Assembly (NCBI RefSeq): GCF_004798865.1
Contig: NW_025336087.1
Span: forward strand, 17,161,745-17,225,744
Direction: 5' to 3'
DNA: 64,000 nt
From: Varanus komodoensis
Taxonomy: Eukaryota; Chordata; Lepidosauria; Squamata; Varanidae
The position numbers were made by a program, and so were the translations under genes. A model generated the notes under the pieces. That model had not been told where the DNA came from and searched no databases. It worked only from the letters and a program-made list of their open reading frames with translations. This document shows, in pieces, positions 1 to 13,000 of this stretch. The number at the start of each line of letters is the position of its first letter. Positions within the stretch are counted from its first letter, which is position 1.

Positions 1-1670
1 TCTGTAACCTGGCTAAGAATTTCACTACTAAAGACACATTGTTAGATGACAGACAATTTGATATACATTCAAAACAATTCAGGCATAGCTGAAGCGATCC
101 CAGCGGAGTGCTCTCACAACCACACCATCTGTTGTAGATGGCCTCCTGTTCATAAAATAGTCAAATTCCACTAGGTGGATGTACATCGAAAATCAGCCAG
201 AGTCAAGTTCATTTATGCTGTGCTTGCACTAAAACTTTGAGGAACCAACGACTTGCCTCATTTTGCTTTAACTCTGTTCAGGATTATACTGACTAGTTTG
301 CTGCTCACATGATTTAGGACAATGTACTGCTAGCTAATCTGTAACTTTAACTTAGATGAACTATTGTGATCTTGCCTCCCTTTAGATTTCTTTCTTATAT
401 TTCATCTATATTTAACATGCAGTTTTACTATGTAAAATGTGCTTATATCTTAACACATCAAGACAATTTTAAAGAAACCTACACATCTTCATGATGCAAT
501 AGTAGTTTATCTTTTCCGTTATCACTGGAGTAATGGCTGATATTACATATCAGCACATTTTACTTAAACGTTTCAGGAGAAAACCTCTTCAAGTTCACCT
601 CTCTTAATTAGAAAAAAAGTCTTGGTTAACATGTTATATTAGAACCTTTCCATGTTCACTGAAATTAAAAAATATGCTAGCAAAGTACAGCTGTTAAGAA
701 CCATGCCCTTAGCAAGTGAGTTATTTAGGCAGCATTGATAAGGAATGGTACCCTAAGTAGTGGTAAGTTCCTGCTTCCTTGGAGCTGGACAGCTGTCAGT
801 GGCAGAGTTACAGATTTGTGTCTTCACTGGAATAAAAACATGGAGTTAACGCTGCTGAAACTACCATTCCATATCACAGTGGTAACCAATGTTTGTTCAA
901 CAACCAAAGTTGCATTTTATGGTTTTAATTGCTGTGAACCACCCAGACAGCTTTAGCTATTGGTCTGTATAGAAATATAATAAATAAATAAGTACACAGA
1001 ATGACAGAGTTCTATCAGGGCTTTTCAATGAACTTTGAAAAATAGTATTTAGAGTGCATCTCTGTCAAAAACTCGGTTGGAACAATGTGAACAAGTCTAC
1101 TAGTTGCAGCTTTAATAAGTGAGGGCTAGCTAAACACAGAGCAGAGAGTTATCAGCCCTTCCTGTTAAAAAAAATGCTGCTTTTCAGGTAGATGTCAATG
1201 TCAGCACATTGACTGGTCCATTTTGTTGTTTAAAAATAAAAATAATCAACATTTTCTCTGCCCTGGTTCACTACCCAACACTCCACTTTGAAAACAACCT
1301 TATTTACTCCATACCATGCTTCCTGTCACTGGAGATGAGAGAATTACAAGACCACATGTGACATCACAACATTAATCATTGTTATCAAGCCATGAATCAT
1401 TTGCCTACTTCACAGGCTAGGGAGCTAAATGAGAAGAAGGCCTTAGAAGATCCCACTGGAAAATAAATGAGTTGGTGAAAGAAGCGTATCCAATTTATGT
1501 GTCACTGCCGAATACAAAGATCAAGCAAGAGTGAAAGTAATGCTCAACTAATGGCAGTACTACCCGCTGCATGAGAAGATCTAGGAGCATTTTTCTATTA
1601 AAGTTAAATACAGCCGTGGGATGAGAGTGGCTGCTAATTTGACTGGGGATATAATAACATTAGAAGAGCT
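1..1670. other. Non-coding AT-rich stretch, no recognised element
   Basis: No recognisable gene, RNA or transposon is seen here. The open frames are short, unconserved in appearance and lack splice context or a good start. The base composition resembles the other single-copy stretches of the window, consistent with intergenic or intronic DNA. Confidence 0.5.
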
Positions 1671-1674
1671 ATGC

Positions 1675-1945
1675 TACATCCAACCAAAGGTCTATCTAAC
1701 TCAGCATGCTGTCTCATGTACTGGTCAATCAGAGGTCCCTGAGAAATCCATGAGTGTGCCCTCATTCTCATGTTCCCCAGCAAGGGCTACAGGCTGCCCC
1801 TTGGTATCGGGGGTAAAATATGGCCATCATGACTCATGGCCATCAATATCCTCAGTATCCCCTCCCATGCATGATCAGAGTTTTAAGATGATATGGGAGA
1901 TGAGGGTTTGCCATTTTAAAGACTGTTCAGTTGATTTCTATTGCT
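1675..1945. repeat. Dispersed amniote repeat of the 'catctagtccagcatcctgt' type
   Basis: The stretch aggtctatctaactcagcat, followed by tgttccccagcaa, then gccatcatgactcatggcca and finally cattttaaag, follows the order of phrases in a widely dispersed reptile repeat that I know from memory (canonical phrases: gcccatctagtccagcatcctg, tgctccccagcaac, ctatcatgactagtagccat). It is strongly diverged, so it is old. I am confident that it is a dispersed repeat and less sure of its class; a CR1-like LINE 3' fragment is the most likely. The 116-codon open frame that spans it is a by-product. Confidence 0.5.
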
Positions 1946-2437
1946 GTGCAGGGTGTCCGGCAATTACCTAGCTGCTCTGGCCTTGCTCACCACTAGCTTT
2001 GGTCCCTTCTACCATTGAAATACAGACCCTGGAAATACAGACTCTGGTAACATGATTGAAGTTCTCTGATCTCCACTTCAAAACTCATTCAGACTTTCAT
2101 CTGCATCAGATTGCGAGCACATTTTTAAATGTATTGATTTTTCAGACACATTATATTTTCTTTTTATTCTTTTTAAAATTTTTATTTTATAATATGAAAT
2201 ACACTGCTAAAATGCATCAATACAAACATAAAAATAGAAAAAAAGAAAGAAAGTGAAAAACCATATAATTTTTGTTCTTCAAGTAGCTTTGCATGATCAG
2301 AAATGCATAGACTTCAACCACAGGTTTCATTTGGGTTCATGTTTGCTTTTGGGATAGGCAAAGTGGGTTAATTTTGATCAAAAAGAACTGAAATGAATCT
2401 CTCATGCACCCTAAATGCAGTCTTTGACAGAATAAAA

Positions 2438-2477
2438 GTTGTTGTTGTTGTTGTTGTTATTATTATTATTATTATTA
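2438..2477 (+). repeat. (GTT)n(TAT)n microsatellite
   Basis: Seven GTT units pass directly into about six TAT/ATT units. The run abuts acatttctgtgccgcc, which is the reverse complement of an L2-like LINE terminus, so the microsatellite is probably the grown-out 3' tail of a minus-strand LINE copy. Confidence 0.85.
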
Positions 2478-2500
2478 CATTTCTGTGCCGCCCCCCTATT
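2477..2500 (-). mobile_element. Severely truncated L2-like LINE 3' terminus
   Basis: Read on the minus strand, the sequence is ggcggcacagaaatgt followed by the triplet repeat. This matches the terminal gggcggcatagaaat of the better-preserved tails near 14.1, 20.5 and 44.65 kb. Only the last few dozen bases can be aligned by eye; what lies beyond is not recognisable. Confidence 0.4.
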
Positions 2501-2509
2501 GCTCACCCT

Positions 2510-5360
2510 TTCTCTAATACATGTAGGGCAGTGTTCTCTCCACCCTCTAACAGATAGGAACTGGCAGGGCTGGAATTTGGGGAAGCAACCAGTGAAACAA
2601 GAATGTGCATTACTTATGAATCCTCATTGCCTGACAGTGTGAAGATGTGATGAGGGCTTTACTGTTGTAAAAGTAACACACTCAATAGTCCCAGCAGTCT
2701 ATACCAGAAATATGAAATCATTCCATATGCTGCCATCTTCATTGTGCAGCTGTGTGAGCTTGAGCTGGAAAATGATGGCTGCTTCCCCTTCTTTAAAAGA
2801 CAAGCTGGGTTTTGGAAGGATGAACTGGCAAAGTCAGGCTAAATTCATAATCTCTAAATGTCAGAATTTTCCTCAAGCACACTCATTACCTGAGAACTCA
2901 TCTGTTCTTACAAGCTACAGTAGCCCAAGGTGTTAATTAGTTCCACTCTAAGTACTGGTAACTAAGAAGCCACTGCAATATCCTTTTAATTCAACCTCTA
3001 TTGTATTTCTAGCATACAGCTTCTTGAGCACTGGAGTGACAAAGCAATTGAGGAAAAGAAGGTCAGCCAAACTGATGCTCTTTTCTTGGATTTTGCTGGG
3101 ATTCACGTGCATCCTGGCAGGTAAGGACAGAATTCATATGGCTCTCCATGTATATGTCAGGACAGGAAGAGATATTGCCACATGAAGGTCATAGTGTTCC
3201 TTTGGCTGAAAGCCAAAAGCCACCATTGGTGGTGTGCAAGTTACCGGAGTGTATAAGCCCCTTCATACTTCCTAGTTTGGATTCTTCACTTTCTTAGAAC
3301 CCTGCATTACATGCACTCTCACCCAACTTGTGTATGAGTTACAAGGACGGCAATGGAAGCTAGACCGTCCATGCAACTTTATGTCCTAGCACTATTTGCT
3401 AGGAGCATCATTTTTCATTTCAGTTGAGGGGAATGGGATAAAATTCAGCAAAATCCATGACAGAGTTCAAATATACCTTCAAGATTAAATTACATAGCAC
3501 GAAATTTTCCCCTTTGAGCATTCAAAAGCCACAGACTGTTTTCCTTGCAAAGTGTTCTTTATTGACCTCAAAGCACAAATCACCCAGCATGAATCTCTGA
3601 GTATGCACAAAGTGGTTTTTGAACCCAATCTAGGGTTCACCTCCAGGAACTCTGCTCATGAACATGCCTGGGCTCCAGCCCTTTAGAGGGTCATTCTGAA
3701 AGCTAGCATGCTCCTTTCTGCAAGCCAATCATCTAATTGGGCAACCCTCCTCTTCTGATGCCTGCTTTTTGTCCTTTATTTGATGGTGCTTTGGGGGTAA
3801 TAAAAGAACAAGAACATTGGAGAACACACACAGAGACCAGTGATTTTTAGGTGATCCTCTTTCTTTGCAATTTCAGTGAATCTGCTTGTTGCAAACTCTG
3901 CCCTAATGGACTGAGTTCTCAGCTAGTCTTCTGCATTTGTTTGGATTAAGTTGTTTGGGTGCTTCAGAGACCAAGAAAGTAGGTTCAGTTTATGCATCTC
4001 AGTGACCAGTAAACCCTTTAATGCTATATTATATTACATTTCATACTAACTGAAGAAACACATATCATTAGGAACAGTTTGAAAAGAATACTAAAATGGC
4101 CATTTGCTTTTGCAATGTTTTCTAGTTGCTTACCCCTGCAGTGGCTAGTAGTGGGCAAATTGCCAAACAAAGGAGCGACCCTTTCCAATTACTTATTAAT
4201 TTCAATACATTAATTGAATTCCATTAATGCAGTGTTTTGAACCATGAAACTGATATCATTCCCTATGGCCCAAATTTGTCCAGTTTTAAATCCATTAAAT
4301 TAAATTGTGTGATACAAAGATTCATTAATCATGCCCACCCAGCAGCAGAAAATCAAGCACCCCAAAGGGGTATTGATCTTGATGGTGGTTGCTGCTGCTT
4401 AAAATCATAATGGAATTTGCAACAGGTTTGGTTTTTGAACAATAGTGACCTAATTAGCATCCATAAGTCATGTCGTTCATTCCAGCGCAGAGCAGCATGC
4501 AGCACTGATGAAGAGCTCTTACATTATAGAGGATGTACAGTAGCAGTGTGTGATTAATCTGGTTTGGGGGTGGGAAACCACTGGATTCCCCTAGTTTGGC
4601 TCACTGGACTCTGGTCCACATTCTTTCCGTCCTAAGTCCACCTCGCAGCAAGCATTCAAATGGGTGTCCATCAGGAAGTGAGTCCAAGCAACTTTGCAAA
4701 GCTGGCTTGCATGCAGACCACCCACTGCTTGTGTACCACTGTGCATGCAGAGTTCTGCTTTTGCACATGTGGGCTTTGCACACTTTGTGTATTTCATTCT
4801 AAGACTTGTGTATTTTGTGTATGTTTCATATTTGGTACAGAACAGGTGTCAATCTTCATTAATGAATTTGGTCTTAGCAAAGCTTACTTCCTGGCCAAGT
4901 CAAGTGTAGGAAAGACATCCTGTGAATGCAAGAGATCCAGATTCCTGTCTGGATCTTCACATCCCTATAGTGTAATCCTTGACAACTTCCATTTATTCTA
5001 TTGGGATCTTTCCTCTCTCCCTCCATGCTCTAGGTGATGGTCTGGTCCTGCCCTCAGACTAAATTTAATTGGCAATTCTAGAACCCCTGTATCTTCAAGG
5101 AGTTAGCTCAGGGCCTAAACATAGATTAAAGAAAAAAGTTAAATTGAATCCTGGGTGGAGGATTTTCATCCTTCTCTTGTATACACAGGCTCCTGTCCTA
5201 AAGCTGCTTTGGAGAGGAATGGTATAAATTACCTACACTTCAATGTAAAATGTAATAAAGCTGTGCAATAAAACTTGGCTGCAATGCAGAGGCAACGAAA
5301 TTGTTTTCATGTGGAGACAATTCCATGTTGGTGGTGGGGCTACATTAACTCTTAAAGAGG
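2510..5360. other. Mostly single-copy non-coding DNA
   Basis: Apart from the candidate exon at 3013-3120, I see no element here. Overlapping short frames on both strands around 4600-5040 have no family resemblance and no splice context. No simple repeat longer than a few units is present. Confidence 0.45.
3013..3120 (+). CDS. Candidate exon with a signal-peptide-like frame (hypothetical)
   Basis: A pyrimidine-biased stretch ending in tttctag precedes the segment, and cag|gtaagg follows it, giving plausible acceptor and donor sites. The 108-nt segment is open in two frames. In one, an ATG at 3075 starts MLFSWILLGFTCILA, a short hydrophobic run ending in small residues next to the donor, the arrangement typical of first coding exons of secreted or membrane proteins. 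The other open frame reads IQLLEHWSDKAIEEKKVSQT and onward. No family was recognised, the Kozak context of the ATG is weak (C at -3), and no partner exon was found. It may equally be a chance match; if real, the gene runs on the + strand with a long following intron. Confidence 0.22.
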
Positions 5361-5369
5361 CAGAGAAAC

Positions 5370-5948
5370 ATAAAAACAGTCATAAGGGGTCTCCTGGGCT
5401 ATCTAGCCTGATCCTCAGCTCCAGCTGGCTCCACTCATGTAATACCCAACTCATGTAAAACCCAGCATGTGGTTGTCCAATCTTTCCTTGAATGCCCTCA
5501 CTGTTGGGGCCTCTACCACCACCTGTAGAAGTCCATTAAATATCCTAGGGTTCTAACCATCAGGATTACTTCCTGACATCCTACATGAAACCCAGTTCCT
5601 TGAGCTTTGCCCCATTGGATTGTATCCTGTCCTCCACCACAGGGGAAAACAGGTCCTGACCCTCTTCTGTGTGATACCCCTTCACATATCTATATGTCAC
5701 TATAAGATCCTTTTGGAGTCTTCCCTTCTCCGAGCCAAAAAGACCCAATCTCCTCTGATTTTGCATTCCTACCAATCTGGCTATCATCCTTGTGACCCTA
5801 CACTGAACTGATTCTAACCTAGTAATGTCGCTCTTATAATATGAAGCCCAGAATTGGACACAATCCTGCAGTTGTGGACACACCAGACTTGTATAGAGTG
5901 GTATTAACACCTCTCTTGATCTGGAAGCCGTGCCTTTGGCTATACATC
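5370..5948 (-). mobile_element. CR1 LINE fragment: ORF2 C-terminus and 3' UTR
   Basis: On the minus strand the frame from 5910 to 5581 reads LYTSLVCPQLQDCVQFWASY, then ITRLESVQCRVTRMI, then RRLGLFGSEKGRLQKDLIVTY. These match the C-terminal part of CR1 ORF2, downstream of the reverse transcriptase, where the usual text is [20 protein letters not shown]...LERVQRRATRMI...RLGLFSLEKRRLRGDLI. The + strand also shows the familiar antisense phrases ccttgaatgccctcactg and cccagaattggacacaatcc. The RT core and endonuclease are absent, so this is a typical 5'-truncated copy. It lacks whole-element coding capacity. Confidence 0.88.
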
Positions 5949-5959
5949 AAAGGGTGTCC

Positions 5960-8230
5960 TGAGCCCCATTGTCTGGAATGGGGAAAGGAAGAAGATTTGA
6001 GGCAGGCATAGGAACCTGGCTGATATTTGTGCTGCTTTGTGTCCAGAGCTACATCAGTTGGTTCACTGAAGGTAGTTGGAGTGTAGCTGCTGGGAAACAT
6101 ACAGAGTCCAGTAGAAGGGGCTGCCTGCATTCCGAAAGCTGACCTGGAGCTAAGGATTACTTCTTCTAAAGTTCAGTCTACATTAATTTATACACTGGCG
6201 CTCCTTAAGTTTATGTTTCCAGCTAGCTGTCTGAATGGTGTTGGTATAATCATGATCTCACATGTTTATCTTTAGTTTTCTAAATTCAGTGGCATGTTTC
6301 CTAGAAACAGTGGTTTACATGTATGTATGTCATGCAGGGAAACTGGCCTGCCAAAAGCCAGAATGGTCCATTTCTGACATTTAGCCGTTGACCATGACCT
6401 AAAGGGAACAATACTGTTCATTTTGCACTCTGTAGAAGTGATGCGTTAAGCCCTTCAGTGGAGGCACACTGCCTCACCCTGTTATTTCTCTTGCTTTCTT
6501 GAAGAACATTTTGATATTAATTACTGCACCCATTCTCAAGTAGTTACAGGGAAGGGATTTTTTTTAAAAAATAAACACATAGAAAGAAGGAAAATAACAG
6601 TGAGATCTTTTCCCCCTTTTACCTTCTGACAGGCTTGATTTATAATGTTGCCACTTTTTTTATAGGAACCTTTAGATTAGACCATGCTTAGTTAAATGGC
6701 AAGTCAATGCTATAAAAAAACCAGAAATTCTACATTTATTGAAAACAAAACTCAGTTTTAATGTATTAATTATGAAGTCAGATAAATGTGCAAATGAAAG
6801 CTTTCTTTCCCTTAAGAGAATGCCCACCTAAATCTTCTGTTATACTAACAAGGTATTTGAAAAGCCTGTTATTCATCACTTTATTTGCTCCAGAATGTTT
6901 TGTTTTTCTAATCAAACACAAATGAATGGCTAAATGAAGTCAGAGTTCAGCGCTGATGGAAAAGGGTGCTGCAGATGCTTTAATCGAGATAAGGCACCCA
7001 GACACCTCTGGATTCCCTGCACAAGATATTTATTCTGCACTCCTGATCATACACACATGGGAGTTTTGGGACCTTTTCACAAGGTTGTCTTCCTTCTGGC
7101 CTTCTCTCATGTTTTTCAGCCACTTATGCAGCATTTTTGTGGGGGTGGGGTTGGCAGGGGAGGGATGATTGAGGAAAGTTGGCAATTAAATTTCAAATGC
7201 AGAACAAAATGGAATGAAAATCTGGTGTGTTATTTTATGGCTGCTATACTGCAGCTAGATAACAGTACCGTCTTATGCACAGTAATGGAATATATAGAAA
7301 AGGCAGAGAAAGACAAAACTCAGGGGAAAAGCACATATAAAGGATGCCCTCTTCTTCCAGCAAAGCAGCATTAAACATCTCATCACATATGCACCAGAGA
7401 AGTCCCTAATCCATTCACGATATTGTTGTTGCTATCAGTTGTCCAAGACTGATAATTATGTAAGTGTCGTCATGACTAGCCAATTAGAGAAGCTGATTTT
7501 TTATTTTTATTTTAGAAATATTCCTATTGAAAGAAATATGAGTTGCTGTGCCAACATTTCTGACCTACTTTTTCCTCCCTTTGACCATTTGATTGGTTAT
7601 AGGGAGCACTGCAAATGAATCATGGGCCAAAATCATGGGAAATGTGTAATAATTTCCTGAGCTGTCCTTAAGATATGATGCCTCGGCATTTGCCCTAGTG
7701 TGAGCTTACCAGAATGACGGGCTTGCGTCTTCTTCATTTTACAGTCCAGATGCTACACATCCTGCTGTTGCAAAGGACTTCTCAGCTTGGCTGCTGCCTC
7801 CTTCCTGAGCAGTGAGACTGGGCAGGTCAGGAAGGTTGCTGCTCCGGGTGCTACCGCATTTGCAAAGGCTCGTCTCTCCTACCTCAGGTATGGAGGTGGC
7901 TCCTACCAACCCTTTACCAAGCAGGGAGGGTACTCTGCGTGCACAGGGAGTTCCATTAAACAAAGTGATGTTAGTGTGAAGCTGAGGACAATGGGGAAAC
8001 CTGCTGTCTCAGGAGGTCTACACAGATGGGGGCATGCATGAGGTTTCAGTTCAAGAAACTAGCTCGTTACACCTGTACAGAAATTAACTTACAGGACCCA
8101 TTAGTTTTAATGTTGGCAATTGTGGATCAGTGTTCAGCCTTCATCATGAAGTGCTTGGTAGAAGAGACAGTAAGGCTTCGTTATATTTCCAGTGGTTCTA
8201 GTAGGGTGAAACAAAGGAAGCTACCACACC
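5960..8230. other. Non-coding DNA, no recognised element
   Basis: No transposon or gene was recognised. The 146-codon frame at 6934-7374 ends in low-complexity, lysine-rich text and has no resemblance to a known family. A splice-like segment at 7745-7887 is listed separately. Confidence 0.4.
7745..7887 (+). other. Weak candidate exon
   Basis: The segment is preceded by cttcttcattttacag and followed by cag|gtatgg, and one of its three frames is open throughout (SRCYTSCCCKGLLSLAAASF and onward). The region is more GC-rich than its surroundings. No family was recognised, and the cysteine- and alanine-rich composition could arise from CTG/GCT-rich non-coding DNA. I give it only because both splice-like ends and an open frame coincide. 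Confidence 0.12.
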
Positions 8231-8236
8231 AAACTA

Positions 8237-8375
8237 TTTTACTATCTAGCCCAGCATTAAGTACTCTGACTGGCAGCAGTTACTCAGGGTCTCAGACTGA
8301 GGTCTTTCCTTATGTAGGAGGTTCCAGGGACTGAACCCTTGTGCATGTAGCCCATCTGCTCTGTAGGTGAGGAGC
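8237..8375 (-). mobile_element. tRNA-derived SINE, minus strand
   Basis: The reverse complement contains agagcagatgggctacatgc, gggttcagtccctggaacct, gaaagacctcagtctgagac and ctgccagtcagagtacttaa. These follow the squamate SINE whose head is ggtagagcatctgcttgcat...ggttcaatccctggcatct (a tRNA-like A box and B box) and whose body ends ccagtcagtgtagacaatac. The A-box end is worn. A second copy of the family lies at 49.74 kb. Confidence 0.75.
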
Positions 8376-8379
8376 TGCT

Positions 8380-9590
8380 GTACTGAAAGGCTGCAATGAA
8401 GAAGGCACTGGGGGGAACTATTTCAAAGCCTTCTTTAATTTATTCTGGCAGTAGAATTACTCCACTGGTAATGGCTGGCAGCATCTCACAGATTGGACTT
8501 TGACAACCAAACAACAAAAAGGAGAATTTTGTTGATTAGAGTATGCCATTTAATTATGTTCTTTTCCATGGAGAACATGTATTCATTGGATAAAATGGCA
8601 GCTAACTTGGATGGTTTCTTGAAAGTCAATTAGACAATACTTGCCAAGTCAAAGAACAGGTCAGTCATGGACCAAATGTTGGCATCTGACAGCCAAGGCA
8701 GACATGATTTGAGAGATCTGTGATCACAGTTCATGGTGCCTGTGTGTTTCTTCCACAGGAAAAATAGACAGTATTAAAATAGCAGAAAGTGTTTTACATT
8801 GGGAAAACAGCACGACAGAACAGTGAAATTCTTAGATCTAACCTCACCCTCCCCAGAATGACTGCTTTTGATCTCTTTCTCAGTCTCCACTCATGCATTT
8901 ATAAACATCATGTCTTTTCTAGTGAATTCTGGGCAAGATCAACACCTGTATGTGAATTCTAGCTTGCTCCAATTAAACTGAAGAATGAAGATGCAGGCTG
9001 ATTTCATTGCTGTGAATTCAGGGACCAATTGGCTCTTTTGAATCATAACTTTAAAGCAAAGACAGTGATCTTGATGCTAAGAAATACCTTAATTTGATGG
9101 ATAAACTACTGTGGTTAGAAATGGAGTTTATCGCCCCATTGGGGGAAGAGGGGGAAGAGTCAGGCATGTCTAAGAAGCTGTCTTTTATTGCTCACAGATT
9201 TCCATAAATATAATGTCCAGTCTTTGCTGTCAGTCTAGGTCTTAATCTCAATCCAAGCATGAAAACCTAATCAGGAAGCCAAAGGTGGGCTCTCTCAGAC
9301 CCTCCTCCCTCCAAGAAACTTTGCCTATGTTGCGAAACCCGAGACTCTATGCAAGTCGATAACACACAACTTGGTAACTTAGATTGGCTAGATTTTTAAA
9401 TATGGAATTATCTATATGTGACTGCTCCTTTCCCTTTTACTTTCGCCACATACCAAATAAATTCCTTTAAACATATTTGAACATTTGGCTGTGTTGTTTA
9501 AGAAGAAAATATCTTACTAAAATTTTTGTCATGTGATGGACTGCACAATCGCTAAGCTAACATTTAGGTACTAAGGATTTTCGTAAGAAT
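8380..9590. other. Non-coding DNA, nothing recognised
   Basis: AT-rich sequence without long frames, tandem repeats or recognisable transposon text. Confidence 0.45.
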
Positions 9591-9596
9591 TCTTTC

Positions 9597-10000
9597 TTTT
9601 TTCTTTTAAATTCTTTTCATTTCATTTCATTTTTATAATTCCCAATAGCCAAAGCTTGCTATTGGCTCAATACATGAAAACAGGACATAAATACATGAAA
9701 ACAATACTGTAAACTACAATAAAAATGGTATGTAATCTCATCAAAAAAAGAAAAAAAACCACATAGATAAGAATAACCCTGTAAAGGAAAGATGCTATGG
9801 ATGGGTAATCATTTCAAGCCCTTGGACATTCAAGTATATCTTTTAAAGACTCAGCATAAACGGCTGTCTTAACCTCTCACTGAAGTGATGACAAGGTTAA
9901 TGCCAGGTGGGGTGCAAAGGGATGTCATTCAATAGATGGGAAATCACCAAGGGGAGTGGGGGGAAACCTTCCTTCTTGCTGCCACTCTCCAAGCCTTCTT
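9597..10000 (-). mobile_element. Old L2-like LINE 3' end
   Basis: On the + strand the phrases run in the order ttcatttcatttc, then ctgtcttaacctctcactga, gccaggtggggtgcaaag and attcaatagatgggaaatcac. This is the antisense of the L2-like 3' UTR seen in better condition at 18.50-18.62 kb (gtcttaacctggcgcc, gtgccaggcggacctctc, attccatagatggggc). The tttcattt run is the simple-repeat tail. Coding sequence is not recognisable upstream. Divergence is high, so insertion is old. Confidence 0.55.
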
Positions 10001-10009
10001 TGAAGCTGG

Positions 10010-13000
10010 CTCTTGTAGGAAGATCCCAGATTTTGAGCATATTGTCAATTTGGTTGATTTTTCTGTATTCTGGGCTTTGGACAAAAACATTGCAAGCCTC
10101 TTTCTTCTTTGTCTTCTTTTGCTGTTGGAGAACAAAAGGGAAAATTTGCATTAGTCAGAGTTCAGCTGAAAGAACAGCCCCTTGGTAACAGGTTCACAAA
10201 TTCTCCAAGTAACCAGATGAAGCGAGGGATTTGGATGGGAATGATGTCTGGTAGTTTATCAGTAATTCTTTCATGGGCAGATGGGTAACTTATACGGATG
10301 GGTTACACCAAGAATGTCACAGTGCCATTTCTAAAAACATAACAGTGGTGATTGCAAACATAGTTTCTTTATTGAAACAGTTGTTTTCCTTATGAATATT
10401 GGTGACATAAGCAACATATTCAGATGAGCCTTATTGCAAGAGCTAAGTTTTATTTACCTTGGATTCTTGTACATCTCTGAATCTGGAGGCTTGTGGGCAC
10501 CTGCTATGGGGAGGGTGATAGGACTCCACCTAAGCAGGGTTTTTTAACCTATCAGTAAGGTGGTATTTGTAGTACATCACTGATACTCACCTACCATGTC
10601 CCAGGTCCATATATTTAGAGAAAAGTCTATTTCATCAAGATTTTAGTCTTTATGGATTCTCAACCATTTCCTTCAGTATGGACAAACAGTTGTGGGTATA
10701 CTCATCTTGCTATTGTACAATGTTGTGTCAAAGTACAACAGCTTCATATTCATATTTCAGCATTTGGCTGTAACAAAAGTGTCAAATTCAGGCAACCCCC
10801 CCCCACACACACACAGAGTTGTGCACTGGTGTTCCAGTTCCCATCATGCCATGGACCTAATCAAAAGATTTAACCTTCTATTCCAGTACTGGAAGTGTCA
10901 GGCAATAAACAGCAGGTTTTCTTCCACAGTGTTAACGTAGAATATAAACATCTCAATGTGCTGGCAGAATTTATTCTCACCTTAAGAAACAGGTTTAGGT
11001 AATTTCATCAAGGAGCAAAAATAGAAACATGAGATCTTGTATGCACATATGTATGCATAGATGCACATGTGTATAGTATGATGGGAAATGATGTCATATC
11101 AATCATATCACAGCTACTATCAGGAATTAAAATTCCATGGGCTGGCTTCATTTCTTGAAGCTTGTGTGCCAATATATCGGTCTCATTAAAATTGCAGCAC
11201 TATTGCCTGGCACAGCTCATTTGGAACTTTCTCCAAAACAGCAGCTTTGTTCCCAAGTTTTCTGTGAAATATTTCTTCCAAAGCTGCTAACTCAAAGGCT
11301 TTGAATAACAGTTAACATTTTTCATGTGTACACAAGAATACTTGCATTTTTTCCTTAAATCCAAGCATTAAAACTAGCCGTTAAAATGCACAATGTCATT
11401 TGAATTTGAAGTAGCTGAGGTGCTCAAATACAGGTATCAGCTTCTCTGAAAACTTTTCATATGGTGATTTATAGCACCCATGAATATGTAGTCAGAAAAG
11501 TGTATTTTTGTTATTGAACAGGAAGGGTAGTCAGACTTAATAAAAGGCTTTTATGCAATTCAGTGACTTACACTTCCTTGACTGTTAAAAAGACCTGCTT
11601 GTTTGTTGTTGCACATTTGAGTTACAATTTAATAGGCATGCAATCGTCTCTCTGAAATGATCTAGCAGACATTTACAGAATAGGCTTTTCTAAGTGTGCT
11701 TATCAAGTCCACTAATTCAGTTTCTAGGCAGAGCAGTGCCATTAATGAATAAAGGAAGAAAAGTAGATGCCTTCTTGATGTTCAGACACAGAACCTTGTT
11801 TGCAGCCCAAGAGCAAAGAAATGCTGCATACTTCTGCAAGCAAACCATTATGGAAAGAGTGGAAAGGAAATTAACACAACAGGGATGTCAAAGGATGCCA
11901 TGGTGTGGCGAGTCACACCATAAAGCAAGACAAGTGAAAGACATACTGTCCCATATGTAAAACTTATTTCTTTCCAATTTGAAAATGGAAAGTGTTCCAA
12001 CGTTCAGCATTCTTGAGCATCAGCAATGCTGTTCCATGCCTTATCCCAAATAGCCTCCCTCCTTATATTTGAATTTACATCAGTGAAATGTGACTAAGGT
12101 ATAGGAGTGAATAGGAAATTTATTTCAATTCACTTTTTACATAGTTCAGTTTGAATCCACCCAGTGGACTCCTCCCAGAGCTGAATGCATGGCTGAACAC
12201 AATCTTAGTTGAAGCTTGCACATTTTCAAGCTTGTGATACAGTCTGCAGAAGAAACAAAAGGTGTTTAAAAATGTGTAAATTTGACAAATGTGCATAAAC
12301 ATGTTTTAATAAAGGAGATAAAATGCAAACAATTTTGCTTATTTCAAAAAGGCTCAAAGTGAATGCATACCTTTGGGAAAAATATGTGTGATAAGACACA
12401 TGAATGTTCATGCAGAAAAACCAAGAGAACAATTCATCTGATACAGTCACAATGAGCTTCCTGGTAGAATTTTGAGAACTTTGACAAGTTTGAGTTCTAC
12501 TTGTTTGAATCATTTCTACTAAGGGCTCTCTGTGATACAGAGATAGGCTGGTCAGATGCCTAGTGACCAATATGCATTTTCTAAAATGGAAATAAAATTC
12601 CTTGGTCACATTACTGAAGGCAAGAGAGGGTGCAGAGCCAGAGAAAGTCCAAGCCATGAAGCTTTTCTAGATGTGGGCTTTATTATGTACACATCATTTC
12701 CTACTGACAGTTGATTACAGGTTCTTTAGACAACATCATGACTCTCCAGTTTTGCCTGTGTTTTTAAAGAAAACTCTTGGCAAAGTCTTTTTAGAGCAGG
12801 GCATTTGCAATATTATTTTTAAATGTGAAAAAAACATTTTCCCCACATGTGCATTTGTGCTAGTCCACTAAACTACAGCACCACCTAGAGATTATTTAGT
12901 GGAAAAGCAGGAAAGGACACACTCTTCACACTCTTCATGTAGCTCTCAGATTTCAGTTCCCCGACAAAACTAAAAGTAGATGGAGTGGATTGACAGTCTC

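Noticed and set aside
1621-1971. 116-codon open frame
   Set aside because: It runs through a dispersed repeat and has no family resemblance or splice context.
6934-7374. 146-codon open frame
   Set aside because: No resemblance to known proteins, no splice sites at its ends, and lies in ordinary single-copy DNA; a chance frame is adequate.
12226-12657. 143-codon minus-strand frame
   Set aside because: Low-complexity hydrophobic and aromatic text typical of translated AT-rich DNA.
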